In this document: positions 34,695 to 45,038 of the stretch, in pieces
How the letters are laid out: every line of letters begins with the position of its first letter
Position numbering within the stretch: the stretch's first letter is position 1
NCBI GenBank assembly: GCA_035703165.1
Contig: DASSYR010000027.1
Coordinates: forward strand, 8,258 to 72,257
DNA: 64,000 bases
Reading direction: 5' to 3'
DNA from: AWTP1-9 sp035703165
GTDB lineage: Bacteria > Bacteroidota > Bacteroidia > Chitinophagales > Chitinophagaceae
Position numbers and translations under genes: made by a program
The notes under the pieces: generated by a model
Told to the model about the DNA's origin: nothing
The model's database searches: none
The model's input: the letters and a program-made list of their open reading frames with translations, nothing else

Positions 34695-34840
34695 TGACGA
34701 TAAATGAACTATTGAAAAACCATGCAATTCCCGGAGAAATTAGTAGCAGGTTATATACCTGAAACTAATAATCCTGATACTAACCCATTCTTATGAAGAA
34801 CCATTTTTATGAAAACCAGCTAAATAAAAGAAGTTAGATA

Positions 34841-36181
34841 ATGGAAAGGCGGTTAGTTATACTCGGAGCAGGAGAGAGTGGTGTTGGGTCAGCTATATTA
34901 GCCAAACTCAAAGGATACGATGTATTTGTTTCGGAAGGAGGAAAGATAGCTGAGAAATACCAAAAGGAGTTAATGCATTTTGAAATTGAATTTGAAGAGG
35001 GGAAACACAGTGAAGAAAAAGTTTTAAAAGCAGATGAGGTAATGAAGAGTCCGGGAATAGCAGAAAAAACAGAGATCGTTAAAAAAGTCAGGGAAAAGGG
35101 AATTGATATTATTAGCGAAATAGAATTGGCTTACAGATATAGAGGAAGCAGCAAGATCGTTGGTATAACCGGAAGCAATGGCAAGAGTACCTGTACGTCG
35201 CTTATTTATCATATGTGTAAAATGGACGGGGCAGATTGTGCACTTGTTGGAAATATAGGAATAAGCATAGCCAAACAGGTAGCCTTAAACCCGAAAGAAA
35301 TTTATGTGGCAGAGATAAGTAGTTTTCAATTAGATGATGTTAAAACATTTAGACCGGATATAGCAGTGTTACTTAATATCACCGAAGATCATTTAGACAG
35401 GTATGAATATAAGTTTGAAAACTATATCGCATCGAAGTTTAAGATAGGAACGAATCAGCGCCGGGGCGATTATTTTATTTATTGTGAAGATGATCCGGTA
35501 ATCATGCAAAACATTAAAAAATTCAATATAATATCTAACCCATTACCATTTACTATGAATCACGAAGTACCAAAAGGCGCATTTATCCATAACAACGAAA
35601 TGACAGTTATGGTTAACGATGAGAAATTAACCATGAGTGTGGATGATTTTGCTATTAAAGGAAAACATAACCAGTACAACACAATGGCAGCAGGCATTGC
35701 AGGAATAACTTTAGGTTTAAGAAAAGAAAAAATCAGGGAGGCTATATCCACTTTTGAAAGTCTTGAGCACCGGATGGAGATGGTTACTACAGTTAGGGGG
35801 GTGGAGTTTATTAATGATAGTAAAGCTACTAATGTAAACTCTACCTGGTACGCTTTGGAAAGCATGACAAAACCGGTGATTTTGATTTTGGGCGGAGTTG
35901 ATAAGGGTAACGATTATTCTATATTAATGGATTTGATAAAAGAAAAAGTGAAAGCAATTGTATGTATGGGTGTGGATAATACCAAAATACATGAAGCATT
36001 TGGTAAAGAAGTTTCAGTAATGGTTAATACAGCCGGTGCAGAAGAAGCCGTTAAAGCCTCTTTTCATCTGGCAAACAAGGGAGATGTAGTGTTATTAAGT
36101 CCGGCCTGTGCCAGCTTTGATTTGTTTAAAAACTATGAGGATAGAGGAACACAGTTTAAAAACGCAGTTAAAGCTTTGTAA
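34841..36181 (+). CDS. murD: UDP-MurNAc-L-alanine:D-glutamate ligase
   Basis: 446 residues. Adds D-Glu to UDP-MurNAc-L-Ala. N-terminal nucleotide-sugar domain starts LVILGAGESGVGSAILA, the P-loop is GITGSNGKSTCTSLIYHM, followed by NITEDHLDRY and the C-terminal HRMEMVTTVRGVEFINDSKATN plus LSPACASFDLFKNYEDRG. Followed after 6 bp by ftsW, so the two are tightly coupled. Confidence 0.96.
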   Translation: MERRLVILGAGESGVGSAILAKLKGYDVFVSEGGKIAEKYQKELMHFEIEFEEGKHSEEKVLKADEVMKSPGIAEKTEIVKKVREKGIDIISEIELAYRYRGSSKIVGITGSNGKSTCTSLIYHMCKMDGADCALVGNIGISIAKQVALNPKEIYVAEISSFQLDDVKTFRPDIAVLLNITEDHLDRYEYKFENYIASKFKIGTNQRRGDYFIYCEDDPVIMQNIKKFNIISNPLPFTMNHEVPKGAFIHNNEMTVMVNDEKLTMSVDDFAIKGKHNQYNTMAAGIAGITLGLRKEKIREAISTFESLEHRMEMVTTVRGVEFINDSKATNVNSTWYALESMTKPVILILGGVDKGNDYSILMDLIKEKVKAIVCMGVDNTKIHEAFGKEVSVMVNTAGAEEAVKASFHLANKGDVVLLSPACASFDLFKNYEDRGTQFKNAVKAL

Positions 36182-36187
36182 AAAGTA

Positions 36188-37465
36188 ATGAGGTTTTTCA
36201 AAAACATATCAGCATCAGAATATTCTCCTTTAGGAGCAATGAATAATAATCTTTTGCATAAAACAAAAGGAGATAAGGCTATTTGGGCTTCTCTGATTGT
36301 ATTGGCATTAGTTAGTTTGTTGGTGGTATATAGCGCAACCGGTTCGCTGGCATATAAATTATACAAAGGCAAAACAGAAATATATCTTTTTAAACAATTC
36401 GCTTTTATTTCACTCGGCATGATGGTTGTGTATTTTGCACATCGTGTTAATTATACTATATATGCAAGGGTAGCAAAAATTCTGTTTTTGATTTCTATCC
36501 CTCTTTTATTATATACATTGTTTTTTGGTGTAAGATTAAATGAAGGCAGCCGATGGATTCGTCTCCCTATAATAAATTTAACTTTTCAAACATCCGATTT
36601 AGCCAAGCTGTCGCTTTTCATGTTTTTGTCCTTATTACTAAGTCGCAAGCAAGATGTGATTAAAGATTTTAAGAAGGGATTTATCCCCATTATAATTCCA
36701 GTTGGTATTATATGTGTACTTATTGCTCCGGCTAATTTATCAACAGCGTTGCTAATTGGAGCTACCAGCTTATTGCTGCTATTTATCGGTAGGGCAAGAT
36801 TAAGACATATATTATTTATAATCGGAATAGCCTTAATACCCGTATTGTTCCTCATAATGATTGCAGGGATTTATTATGATAAGGAAGAAGGAAAAACAAA
36901 GGAATTACCGACTGTTTTTTCTGTTGGCAGGTTACCCACGTGGATAAAAAGGGTACAGGATTTTCGTTATGCAAAAAGAGGAGAAGACGCTTACCAGGTT
37001 CAACAGGCTAAAATAGCCATAGCGGAAGGAGGTATGTTCGGTAAGGGGCCCGGTAATAGCGAGCAGAGAAACTTTTTGCCACATCCGTATTCCGATTTTA
37101 TTTATGCTATTATTATAGAAGAGTATGGTTTAGTAGGGGCTGCGTTCATTATTATGTTGTACCTGGTTTTTTTGTTTCGCAGTATCCAACTTTTTAGAAG
37201 GTGTCCTTATGCATTTGGCGCTTTTTTGGCTTTGGCATTGAGTTTTACGCTGGTGATACAGGCGTTGACAAATATGGCTGTAAACGTTGGGCTGATGCCG
37301 GTAACAGGTGTTACGTTACCGTTAGTAAGTATGGGTGGAAGCTCTTTTTTATTTACCTGTCTGGCAATAGGGATTATATTAAGTGTGGCAAGAAATGTGG
37401 AACAGATGGAAGCACCCTCTAATCCTTCTAAAAATAAAGAAGTGGCAGAGGCTCAAAAAGGTTAA
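36188..37465 (+). CDS. ftsW: Septal peptidoglycan polymerase FtsW
   Basis: 425 residues, SEDS family, about ten membrane segments. Polymerises lipid II at the septum with FtsI. Signatures: GDKAIWASLIVLALVSLLVVYSAT near the first membrane helix, NEGSRWIRLP, the SEDS block QQAKIAIAEGGMFGKGPGNSEQRNFLPHPYSDFIYAIIIEEYG, and MPVTGVTLPLVSMGGSSFL near the end. An internal ATG at 36239 would skip a 17-residue N-terminal stretch and is a possible real start. murG begins 2 bp after the stop. Confidence 0.95.
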   Translation: MRFFKNISASEYSPLGAMNNNLLHKTKGDKAIWASLIVLALVSLLVVYSATGSLAYKLYKGKTEIYLFKQFAFISLGMMVVYFAHRVNYTIYARVAKILFLISIPLLLYTLFFGVRLNEGSRWIRLPIINLTFQTSDLAKLSLFMFLSLLLSRKQDVIKDFKKGFIPIIIPVGIICVLIAPANLSTALLIGATSLLLLFIGRARLRHILFIIGIALIPVLFLIMIAGIYYDKEEGKTKELPTVFSVGRLPTWIKRVQDFRYAKRGEDAYQVQQAKIAIAEGGMFGKGPGNSEQRNFLPHPYSDFIYAIIIEEYGLVGAAFIIMLYLVFLFRSIQLFRRCPYAFGAFLALALSFTLVIQALTNMAVNVGLMPVTGVTLPLVSMGGSSFLFTCLAIGIILSVARNVEQMEAPSNPSKNKEVAEAQKG

Positions 37466-37467
37466 GC

Positions 37468-38643
37468 ATGGGCGACGTAGAAAAAAATCATATTGACAAC
37501 TACGGTACTCATGCCCCTTTGGGAAAAGATGGGACGACAGCGAAAATTATTATTGCAGGAGGTGGAACAGGAGGACATATATTTCCGGCAATTGCAATAG
37601 CCAATGCAATAAAAAAGTTAGAGCCCCGAACGGATATTCTGTTTGTAGGCGCTAAAGGAAAAATGGAAATGGAAAAAGTGCCACAGGCTGGGTATAAAAT
37701 TAAAGGTCTGGATATAGCAGGATTCAATAGAAGTTCTTTGATTAAAAATATAGGATTACCTGTTAAACTAATTAGAAGCTTTCTGCAGGTAAAAAAAGTT
37801 TTCGGTGAATTTAAGCCAGATGCTGTGATCGGAGTAGGAGGTTATTCCAGTTTTCCTGTTTTGCGCTATGCGCAAAGTAAGGGATTGGCCACTTTTATTC
37901 ATGAGTCAAATTCTTTTGCAGGTAAGAGCAATATTCTTCTTGGTAAAAGGGCGAAGAAAATTTTTGTAGCAACAGATGGGATGGAAAAATTTTTTCCTGC
38001 TGAAAAAATTACTATTAGTGGTAATCCGGTTCGTTCCGCTATTTCGCAGTCAACGGTGAGCAGGGAAGAAGGAATAAGATTTTTCGGATTGGATGTTTCT
38101 AAGAAGACAGTATTGGCAGTTGGAGGTAGTTTAGGCGCTAAAAGTATTAACGAAGCAATAGCAAAACGTATTGATGCTTTTGGGAAGAATGATCTGCAAC
38201 TTATCTGGCAAACCGGAAAGCTATATGCAGAACAAGCTAAAATAATTGCAAAAGGATTGCCCAATGTATGGGTAAATGATTTTATTAACCAAATGGAAAA
38301 TGCCTATGCAGCAGCGGATGTGGTGATATCGAGATCGGGGGCAATGGCCATTGCTGAGCTCTGTGTAGTGCAAAAGCCCGTTTTGTTCGTGCCCTTTCCT
38401 TTTGCGGCAGAAGATCACCAAACAGTAAATGCTATGAACTTGGTGAACAAAAATGCCGGACTGTTGATAAAAGATAGTGAGGCCGGAGAAAAATTAGTGG
38501 ATGCCGTAATTGCGTTAGCCAGAGATGAAGAAAAGCAAATAGAACTAAAGAAAAATATAAAGACACTGGCAATAGCAGATGCGGATACAAGAGTGGCAAA
38601 AGAAATATTGAATTATATTAACCCCGTCCTTAAAAAAGCGTAA
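37468..38643 (+). CDS. murG: Lipid I GlcNAc transferase MurG
   Basis: 391 residues. GT-B enzyme that adds GlcNAc to lipid I to form lipid II on the inner face of the membrane. The GGGTGGHIFPAIAIANAI glycine-rich loop, HESNSFAGKSN, and the UDP-GlcNAc site SRSGAMAIAEL...PFPFAAEDHQTVNA are present. It has a roughly 25-residue N-terminal extension before the first beta strand (IIIAGGG). The next gene, murC, begins 15 bp later. Confidence 0.96.
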   Translation: MGDVEKNHIDNYGTHAPLGKDGTTAKIIIAGGGTGGHIFPAIAIANAIKKLEPRTDILFVGAKGKMEMEKVPQAGYKIKGLDIAGFNRSSLIKNIGLPVKLIRSFLQVKKVFGEFKPDAVIGVGGYSSFPVLRYAQSKGLATFIHESNSFAGKSNILLGKRAKKIFVATDGMEKFFPAEKITISGNPVRSAISQSTVSREEGIRFFGLDVSKKTVLAVGGSLGAKSINEAIAKRIDAFGKNDLQLIWQTGKLYAEQAKIIAKGLPNVWVNDFINQMENAYAAADVVISRSGAMAIAELCVVQKPVLFVPFPFAAEDHQTVNAMNLVNKNAGLLIKDSEAGEKLVDAVIALARDEEKQIELKKNIKTLAIADADTRVAKEILNYINPVLKKA

Positions 38644-38658
38644 TAAGTGTTCTTTGAT

Positions 38659-40092
38659 ATGGACGAAAGACAAATTAAATTAAACGAAATAATTAAGCTA
38701 CTCAAAGCAGTTGATGGCAGATTTCTTCTTGAGGAGAAGGGCCAGGCAGCAGTTGTTTATTTTGTAGGCATAGGAGGAATAGGAATGAGTGCATTGGCAA
38801 GATACTTTAATGAACAGGGAATTAAAGTATATGGTTATGATAAGACACCTACCGCTTTAACGAGAGAGCTGGAAAATGAGGGGATGCAGGTGCACTATGA
38901 TGAAAATGTGGATGCTATTCCCCATAATGTTCAGTTGGTGGTATATACACCCGCAATACCCCACGAGCATGCAGAGCTGGCTTATTTTAAGCAAAATAAT
39001 TACCCGCTGTATAAAAGAAGCGAGGTGTTGGATGCGGTAACAAACAGTTCTTTTAATATTTGTGTAGCAGGAACGCATGGTAAAACAACCATTACAACTA
39101 TGATAGCGCATATATTACGTCATACAGGTTATGGATGTAATGCCTTTCTTGGTGGAATTGCTGTGAATTACAACAGTAATTTCTGGAGTAGCAAACGCAA
39201 TGTATGCGTGGCGGAAGCAGATGAATACGACCGGTCTTTTTTAAGACTGACTCCTGATGTTGCCGTAATAACGGCAATGGATGCTGATCATTTGGATATT
39301 TATGGAACAGCTCAATCAATGGAAAACGCATTCATTGAATTTACGCAAAGGATTAAAGAAGACGGTTTACTTATTAGCAAATTTGGGTTAAAGCGGGGGA
39401 AAGAATTAAAAGCGCCTAAGCATTTTACTTATAGTTTGCAAAACAGTAGTGCAGATATATATGCTTCTAATATAAGAATGAAACGGGGAGGCTATGAATT
39501 TGATGTAATGATGAGAGACTGGATGCTGGATAATGTAGAGTTAAATATGGGAGGAATGCATAACGTAGAAAATACAGTAGCAGCAATTGCTGTAGCGCAT
39601 TATTTGGGGATTGAGAACAAAAAAATAAAAGAAGCCGTAAAAACATTTCGTGGCGTGAAGAGAAGGTTTGAATATGTTGTGACGCAGGATAAGGTAGTAT
39701 ATATAGATGATTATGCACACCATCCGGAAGAGCTAAGGGCATTGATAAGTGGCGCAAGGGGCTTGTTTCGTGATAAAAAATGTACGGTGTTGTTTCAACC
39801 TCACTTGTACACCCGGACAAGAGATTTGTCGGAAGGTTTTGCAGAAAGCCTGGATTTGGCTGATGAAGTAATTCTTCTTCCTATTTACCCGGCAAGAGAA
39901 TTGCCGATAGAAGGAGTAAGTAGTGAAATGATTGTAAAGCGTATGAAAAATAAGCACAAACAGATTTTGGATAAAGCCGAGGCATTGCAATGGATAAAGA
40001 GTAACAAAATAGAGTTATTGATTACGGCGGGAGCGGGAGACATTGATACATTGGTTGAGCCGATTAAAGATATTTTAGAAAAACAAAAATGA
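38659..40092 (+). CDS. murC: UDP-MurNAc:L-alanine ligase
   Basis: 477 residues from the ATG at 38659; a GTG at 38647 is an alternative. Adds L-Ala to UDP-MurNAc, the first stem-peptide step. YFVGIGGIGMSALARYF opens the nucleotide-sugar domain after an extra 30-residue N-terminal helix, the P-loop is CVAGTHGKTTITTMI, then DADHLDIYG and DDYAHHPEELRALI. Overlaps ftsQ by ATGA, giving translational coupling. In many bacteria murB and ddl lie here; both are absent from this cluster. Confidence 0.95.
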   Translation: MDERQIKLNEIIKLLKAVDGRFLLEEKGQAAVVYFVGIGGIGMSALARYFNEQGIKVYGYDKTPTALTRELENEGMQVHYDENVDAIPHNVQLVVYTPAIPHEHAELAYFKQNNYPLYKRSEVLDAVTNSSFNICVAGTHGKTTITTMIAHILRHTGYGCNAFLGGIAVNYNSNFWSSKRNVCVAEADEYDRSFLRLTPDVAVITAMDADHLDIYGTAQSMENAFIEFTQRIKEDGLLISKFGLKRGKELKAPKHFTYSLQNSSADIYASNIRMKRGGYEFDVMMRDWMLDNVELNMGGMHNVENTVAAIAVAHYLGIENKKIKEAVKTFRGVKRRFEYVVTQDKVVYIDDYAHHPEELRALISGARGLFRDKKCTVLFQPHLYTRTRDLSEGFAESLDLADEVILLPIYPARELPIEGVSSEMIVKRMKNKHKQILDKAEALQWIKSNKIELLITAGAGDIDTLVEPIKDILEKQK

Positions 40093-41153
40093 CCGAAGTA
40101 AAAAAAAGAGGCTGGAAAAACTGGTTGCAACTATCCTTCTGGATAATTACAGCTGTTGGCACTATGGTACTCCTTGTTTCGGCCATCCGGAGCAAAGACA
40201 ATAAAGGCTGCAAGGGAATAGAAATTAGCATTACGGGAAATGATGAGTATTTTTTTGTAGATAAAAAAGAAGTTATAAATATTATTACCGGTAACGGAGC
40301 AAAGAAGTTAATTGGAAAGCGGTTGTCGGATGTTAATATTAAACTTATGGAGGAGCTATTAGAAAAAAATATTTGCATCAAAAATGCTGAACTTTTTTTC
40401 GACAATAATGGCGTATTACAAATAATGGTTGAAGAAAGAGTTCCTGTGGCAAGGATATTTACTGTTAGTGGCACGTCATTTTATATTGATGGAGATAGTG
40501 AACGCTTGCCACTGAATGAAAATTTTGTGGCACGTGTGCCGGTTGTTACTTCTTTTCCTGTAGAGACTAGTAACTTAAACAAAAAGGATAGCATTTTTTT
40601 ACAACAAGTAAAGGCTGTGGCAAGTTTTATATTAAATAATGAATCTTGGATGGCACAAATTGAACAAATTGATATTACTCCAGATCGGCAACTGGAAATG
40701 ATTCCTAAACTGGGCAATCACATCATCCGTTTTGGTAATGCAACGGACGTTAAGCAGAAATTTCATCAGCTCTCGGTTTTTTATCGTCAGGTGTTAAATC
40801 AATTTGGCTGGAATAAATACAATACAGTAGATGTGCGGTTTGTTAACCAGGTGGTGGCTACTAAGAGAGGTTTTGAAACTGAAACAAAACCTGATTCGGC
40901 ACAAGTAAAAACACTGGTTGATAAAATGATGAATAATGACCAGCAAATGGTAAATGATACAATATCCTCTGTAGCTTTTCCAAGCCCGGTAAAGTCAGAA
41001 GCAGATAAAGTGCCTGGTAAAAACCTGTCTGACTCATTTGATTTGTCCTCAAGGAATACAACCGCAAAAAGAAAGGACACCACGCTGCCGCTTTTTAATC
41101 CCAAATCCAATGAAAAACGAAAACCTAAAGCTGTAATGACGAGGAGAGGGTAA
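40089..41153 (+). CDS. ftsQ: Cell division protein FtsQ
   Basis: 354 residues. Short cytoplasmic N-terminus, one membrane helix (about 13-33), a POTRA-like region (ISITGNDEYFFVDKKEVINII) and the FtsQ beta domain ending near VDVRFVNQVVATKRG. After that comes an unusual extension of about 80 residues rich in S, T, K and P with a very basic end (KRKPKAVMTRRG). FtsQ links FtsL/FtsB to the divisome. Identification rests on topology, the POTRA pattern and the place between murC and ftsA. Confidence 0.9.
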   Translation: MTEVKKRGWKNWLQLSFWIITAVGTMVLLVSAIRSKDNKGCKGIEISITGNDEYFFVDKKEVINIITGNGAKKLIGKRLSDVNIKLMEELLEKNICIKNAELFFDNNGVLQIMVEERVPVARIFTVSGTSFYIDGDSERLPLNENFVARVPVVTSFPVETSNLNKKDSIFLQQVKAVASFILNNESWMAQIEQIDITPDRQLEMIPKLGNHIIRFGNATDVKQKFHQLSVFYRQVLNQFGWNKYNTVDVRFVNQVVATKRGFETETKPDSAQVKTLVDKMMNNDQQMVNDTISSVAFPSPVKSEADKVPGKNLSDSFDLSSRNTTAKRKDTTLPLFNPKSNEKRKPKAVMTRRG

Positions 41154-41302
41154 CGATGAATGGTAAATGCTGAGGACGTGCAAAATTGTGCGTTTGATAA
41201 TAACAAGTGTTGGTAATTGCGATGGCTTGAATGTTTGAAGAAGATTTTAATATAATAACAAAAATTATAAAACACATAAACAACTAAAAACAAAATAAAA
41301 CT

Positions 41303-42664
41303 ATGAACAACGAACAACCCATTATTGTCGGCCTCGACATTGGCACTACCAAAATAGCTGCCATTGCCGGACGCAAGAACGAGTATGGCAAACTCGAAAT
41401 TCTTGGCTTTGGCCGTGCTAACTCTAACGGGGTGCAGCATGGCATGGTACTTAATATTGATCAAACTATTAAAGCCATTCAAACGGCTTTAGAAAACTGT
41501 TATGCTTCCAATCCCAATTTGGAAATTAACGAAGTATATGTAGGTATAGCAGGGCATCACATTAAAAGTTTGCAAACCCGTGGTGACATTGTTCGCCAGG
41601 TTACGGACGATGAAATTTCTCAGAAAGAGATTGATCAGTTAGTAAGCGATCAGTACAAAACGTATATTCCTGCCGGAGATCAGATTATTGATGTTATTCC
41701 ACAGGAATTTACTGTTGACAATTTTCAAAATATTCCTAACCCTATTGGATATAGTGGTGTAAAAGTGGGAGCTAATTTTCATATTATTACCGGAGATAAA
41801 AACGCTATACGCAATATCAACCGGGCTGTGGAGAAAAGTGGTTTGCACACAAAAGATTTGGTGTTACAACCCTTAGCTTCGGCCGCAGCTGTTATGTGTG
41901 AACATGATTTGGAAGCCGGAATTGCCATTGTAGATATTGGTGGTGGTACAACCGATCTGGCTGTTTTTTATGAAGGTATTTTAAAACATACAGCGGTTAT
42001 TCCGTTTGGAGGTGAAAATATTACCAATGATATTAAGACAGGCCTGGGTGTATTGAAAACACAAGCCGAACAAATGAAGGTGCAGTTTGGCAGCGCCTTA
42101 AGTGATGAAGCAAAAAGTAATGCATTTATTACTATCCCGGGTATTCGCGGAATGACCCCTAAAGAAATTAGTGTAAAAAACCTGGCCAATATCATACAAG
42201 CACGTATGAGTGAAATAATGGATTTTGTAACCTATCACCTGAAACAAGTTGGTTTAGATAATCGCATGTTGAACGGTGGTATTGTTTTAACGGGAGGTGG
42301 TGCCCAATTAAAACATCTTATTCAATTAACGGAGTATGTAACCGGGTTGAACGCAAGAATTGGTTTTCCTAATGAGCATTTAGCGGCAGGACATATTGAA
42401 GAGTTAGCAAAGCCCATGTATTCAACCTGTATCGGGTTGATATTAAAAGGATACAATGTGTATGAAAACACGCAAAATAAATTACGTGGTTATGCAGCAC
42501 CTTTAAAAGACGAGAAAGAAGATGTAGTTGTGGAGATGTCAGAGGAAGAAGGTATTGGTACCGTAAAGGTTAAAAAGCGTAAAAGCTTAAAGGGCTTTAT
42601 GGACTCAATAAAAGATGGATTGATTGATTTATTTAAAGAAGAAGAAGATACCCGGATACAATAA
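41303..42664 (+). CDS. ftsA: Cell division protein FtsA
   Basis: 453 residues, actin-like ATPase that tethers FtsZ filaments to the membrane and recruits downstream proteins. PHOSPHATE-1 GLDIGTTKIAAIAGR, the 1C domain with YVGIAGHHI, PHOSPHATE-2 IAIVDIGGGTTDLAVF, and the adenosine motif GIVLTGGGAQLKHL are visible. The C-terminus (about 435-448) carries GFMDSIKDGLIDLFKEE, which fits the amphipathic membrane-targeting helix. 149 bp separate it from ftsQ, longer than other gaps in the cluster, so an internal promoter for ftsAZ is plausible but not demonstrable. Confidence 0.97.
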   Translation: MNNEQPIIVGLDIGTTKIAAIAGRKNEYGKLEILGFGRANSNGVQHGMVLNIDQTIKAIQTALENCYASNPNLEINEVYVGIAGHHIKSLQTRGDIVRQVTDDEISQKEIDQLVSDQYKTYIPAGDQIIDVIPQEFTVDNFQNIPNPIGYSGVKVGANFHIITGDKNAIRNINRAVEKSGLHTKDLVLQPLASAAAVMCEHDLEAGIAIVDIGGGTTDLAVFYEGILKHTAVIPFGGENITNDIKTGLGVLKTQAEQMKVQFGSALSDEAKSNAFITIPGIRGMTPKEISVKNLANIIQARMSEIMDFVTYHLKQVGLDNRMLNGGIVLTGGGAQLKHLIQLTEYVTGLNARIGFPNEHLAAGHIEELAKPMYSTCIGLILKGYNVYENTQNKLRGYAAPLKDEKEDVVVEMSEEEGIGTVKVKKRKSLKGFMDSIKDGLIDLFKEEEDTRIQ

Positions 42665-42761
42665 ATAATTCTTTTGATAATACTAACTAACCCAAAATTC
42701 TTAACCACTTGCAATAACGATTTTAAAGTTTATGTTGTTGTAAGCCTAAAAACTGAAGTAT

Positions 42762-44663
42762 ATGATACATTTTGATTTGCCTAAAGAAAAGTCTTCAATC
42801 ATTAAAGTGATTGGAGTAGGCGGTGGGGGGAGCAATGCCGTGAACCATATGTTTAGCCAGCGTATTGAGGGAGTTAACTTTATTATTTGTAATACCGATG
42901 CCCAGGCTATCGCTTTAAGTAAAGTGCCAAACAAAGTTCAATTAGGCCCGCATTTAACGCAAGGTCTTGGGGCAGGCGCTAATCCAGATATTGGCCGGCA
43001 GGCTACTGAAGAAAGCTTGGAAGAAATTAAACGCATACTGGAAGTAAATACAAAAATGGCTTTTATTACAGCTGGTATGGGTGGAGGAACCGGTACCGGA
43101 GGGGCACCCATTATAGCAAAAGTTTGTAAAGATTTAGGCATTCTTACTGTTGGTATAGTTACCACTCCTTTTAGTTACGAAGGAAAGAAAAGATTGCAAC
43201 AGGCAAGAGATGGTGTTAACAGCTTAAAAGGATATGTAGATACTTTGCTTGTTATCAGCAATGATAAACTACGGCATCAATTTGGTAATTTAAAAATGAA
43301 AGAGGCTTTTGCCAAGGCAGATAATGTATTGGCAACTGCAGCAAAATGTATTACCGATGTAATTAATTCAACCGGTCAGATAAATGTTGACTTTGCAGAT
43401 GTATGTACTGTGATGAAGAGTGGAGGAGTAGCAATATTAGGTAATGCGGCAGCTAGTGGAGAAAACCGTGCACAGGTAGCTATTGAGCAGGCCTTAAACT
43501 CTCCTTTACTGAACGATAACGACATCAAAGGAGCAAAATGGATATTGATTAATATCAATTCTGCAGAAGGTGAACATGAATTTACGATGGACGAAGTAGA
43601 GGTGATACAAAATTATTTGTTAAGCCAGGCCGGAGGCGATACAGATGTAATACTTGGCTTGGGTTATGATAATACACTTGGTGAGAATATTGGTATTACT
43701 TTAATTGCCACAGGTTTTCATCATAAAGATCCTTTTAACAAAGCAGAGGAGCCAAAGCCTATAGAAAAAAAGGAAGAGAAAATTGTAATGACACTTGGAG
43801 CTTCGGTTACAGAACCCAGAAAAATATTTCATCATCAACCTGCCTTATTATTTGAAGAGTCTCCGGCTGAAATTAAATCTGAAAAAGTTGATACGCCATT
43901 GTCTTCTTCCCCGGGTTCTAAGGAAGTGGTAGATTCACCAGATTCATTATCGCTTGATTTGGCTCCAAAATTAGTAGAGGAAAAAAAAGAAACACCAATT
44001 ATTCCAACGCTTCCGTTAATGGAAAATACGTTGCCTGATTTATCAGACGAAGTGGTACATTTTGAATTTGAGATAAGAAATACTTCCGTTGACAAACGCT
44101 CAATGGAAATGTCTTCTGCTAATGAAGAAATGAGAAAAGCAGAGGAGCCATTTATTACACCTATCAGTGGTGGATACCTGGCAAAACCAGCTAACATTTA
44201 TGCCGAGGACGTAACCAACGAAGTTAAATCGAATGATCAAATTCCTGAGGGCACTCAACCAATTCAATTACAGGTAGTCAATCATCCTGAAGAAGAATCT
44301 CCTGTAGAAATGAAGTTGATAATCAAAGATAATCAACCGGCAGTAGATAAACCCGTGCATCAAACAATTCAATTTAGTCCTCCGGAAGAAACGCCTGCAA
44401 TAACTGATGAAGCGGAAGAGCAACGCAGGAAGGCAGCAGAACGTTTACAAAAATTACGCAACCTGTCTTTTAATATTAATGCGGCTGATCCTAATAGCGA
44501 GTTTGATAATGTACCAGCTTATCTCCGACGCAACATGGAATTATACAATACAATTTCTACTGTTGAAAATTTTTATAGTAGCTACACCGTTAAGACCAAT
44601 GAAAATAATAAAACGGAAATTAGTACGGTAAATACTTTTTTAGATGGCAAAAAGCCTGATTAG
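42762..44663 (+). CDS. ftsZ: Tubulin-like division GTPase FtsZ with long C-terminal linker
   Basis: 633 residues. The GTPase domain (about 1-320) is standard: GVGGGGSNAVNHMF, the tubulin signature GMGGGTGTGGAP, NVLATAAKCITDVI and the T7-loop region NVDFADVCTVMKSGG. The remainder is an acidic, proline-rich disordered linker of about 250 residues. The conserved C-terminal peptide that binds FtsA appears as FDNVPAYLRR (581-590), not at the very end: another 43 residues follow. Long linkers are known in Bacteroidota. Last gene of the cluster, closed by the hairpin at 44701-44727. Confidence 0.97.
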   Translation: MIHFDLPKEKSSIIKVIGVGGGGSNAVNHMFSQRIEGVNFIICNTDAQAIALSKVPNKVQLGPHLTQGLGAGANPDIGRQATEESLEEIKRILEVNTKMAFITAGMGGGTGTGGAPIIAKVCKDLGILTVGIVTTPFSYEGKKRLQQARDGVNSLKGYVDTLLVISNDKLRHQFGNLKMKEAFAKADNVLATAAKCITDVINSTGQINVDFADVCTVMKSGGVAILGNAAASGENRAQVAIEQALNSPLLNDNDIKGAKWILININSAEGEHEFTMDEVEVIQNYLLSQAGGDTDVILGLGYDNTLGENIGITLIATGFHHKDPFNKAEEPKPIEKKEEKIVMTLGASVTEPRKIFHHQPALLFEESPAEIKSEKVDTPLSSSPGSKEVVDSPDSLSLDLAPKLVEEKKETPIIPTLPLMENTLPDLSDEVVHFEFEIRNTSVDKRSMEMSSANEEMRKAEEPFITPISGGYLAKPANIYAEDVTNEVKSNDQIPEGTQPIQLQVVNHPEEESPVEMKLIIKDNQPAVDKPVHQTIQFSPPEETPAITDEAEEQRRKAAERLQKLRNLSFNINAADPNSEFDNVPAYLRRNMELYNTISTVENFYSSYTVKTNENNKTEISTVNTFLDGKKPD

Positions 44664-44700
44664 CGTTTGTTTAAAGAATAGTGTTTTTAGTTGTAAAGAG

Positions 44701-44727
44701 TCCCTTCGACATGAAGGGATTTCTTTT
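44701..44727 (+). terminator. Rho-independent terminator after ftsZ
   Basis: 7-bp perfect stem TCCCTTC (44701-44707) / GAAGGGA (44713-44719), 5-nt loop, then a T-rich tail. Marks the end of the division cluster. The next 249 bp up to the IS hold nothing recognisable. Confidence 0.8.
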
Positions 44728-45038
44728 TGTGTCACTTTGTTAGGTAAAAGCGGGTGGAGAAAGTTATCATTTACGCAATTCTCAAGACGTTCATTTTACT
44801 TTTGAGATAGCCTCTTCTTTTATATACAGTATCAAGCGAAAAAGATTTGATTGATACTAATACTGTGCTGATGATTATTTAAAATTAGTTGGTTTTGATG
44901 TAAAAAAGTTTGTAGTTATATCAGACTTCCACAAATTAATAATGTAGTCTTTTGCATACTCTTTGGATGTTTAATTTAGTCGTCCCTTAAAAATTCTGTA
45001 ATCCACAACAGGAAATGGTTTGGGTAAAACTTATAGGG

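Noticed and set aside
34694..34840. Tiny open frames (22 and 14 codons) in the gap between mraY and murD, the first overlapping the mraY stop as TGATG
   Set aside because: Too short to support without conservation data; the overlap can occur by chance.
40799..41482. 227-codon reverse open frame spanning the ftsQ end and the ftsA start
   Set aside because: It overlaps two well-identified genes on the other strand, and the predicted peptide has no recognisable family.
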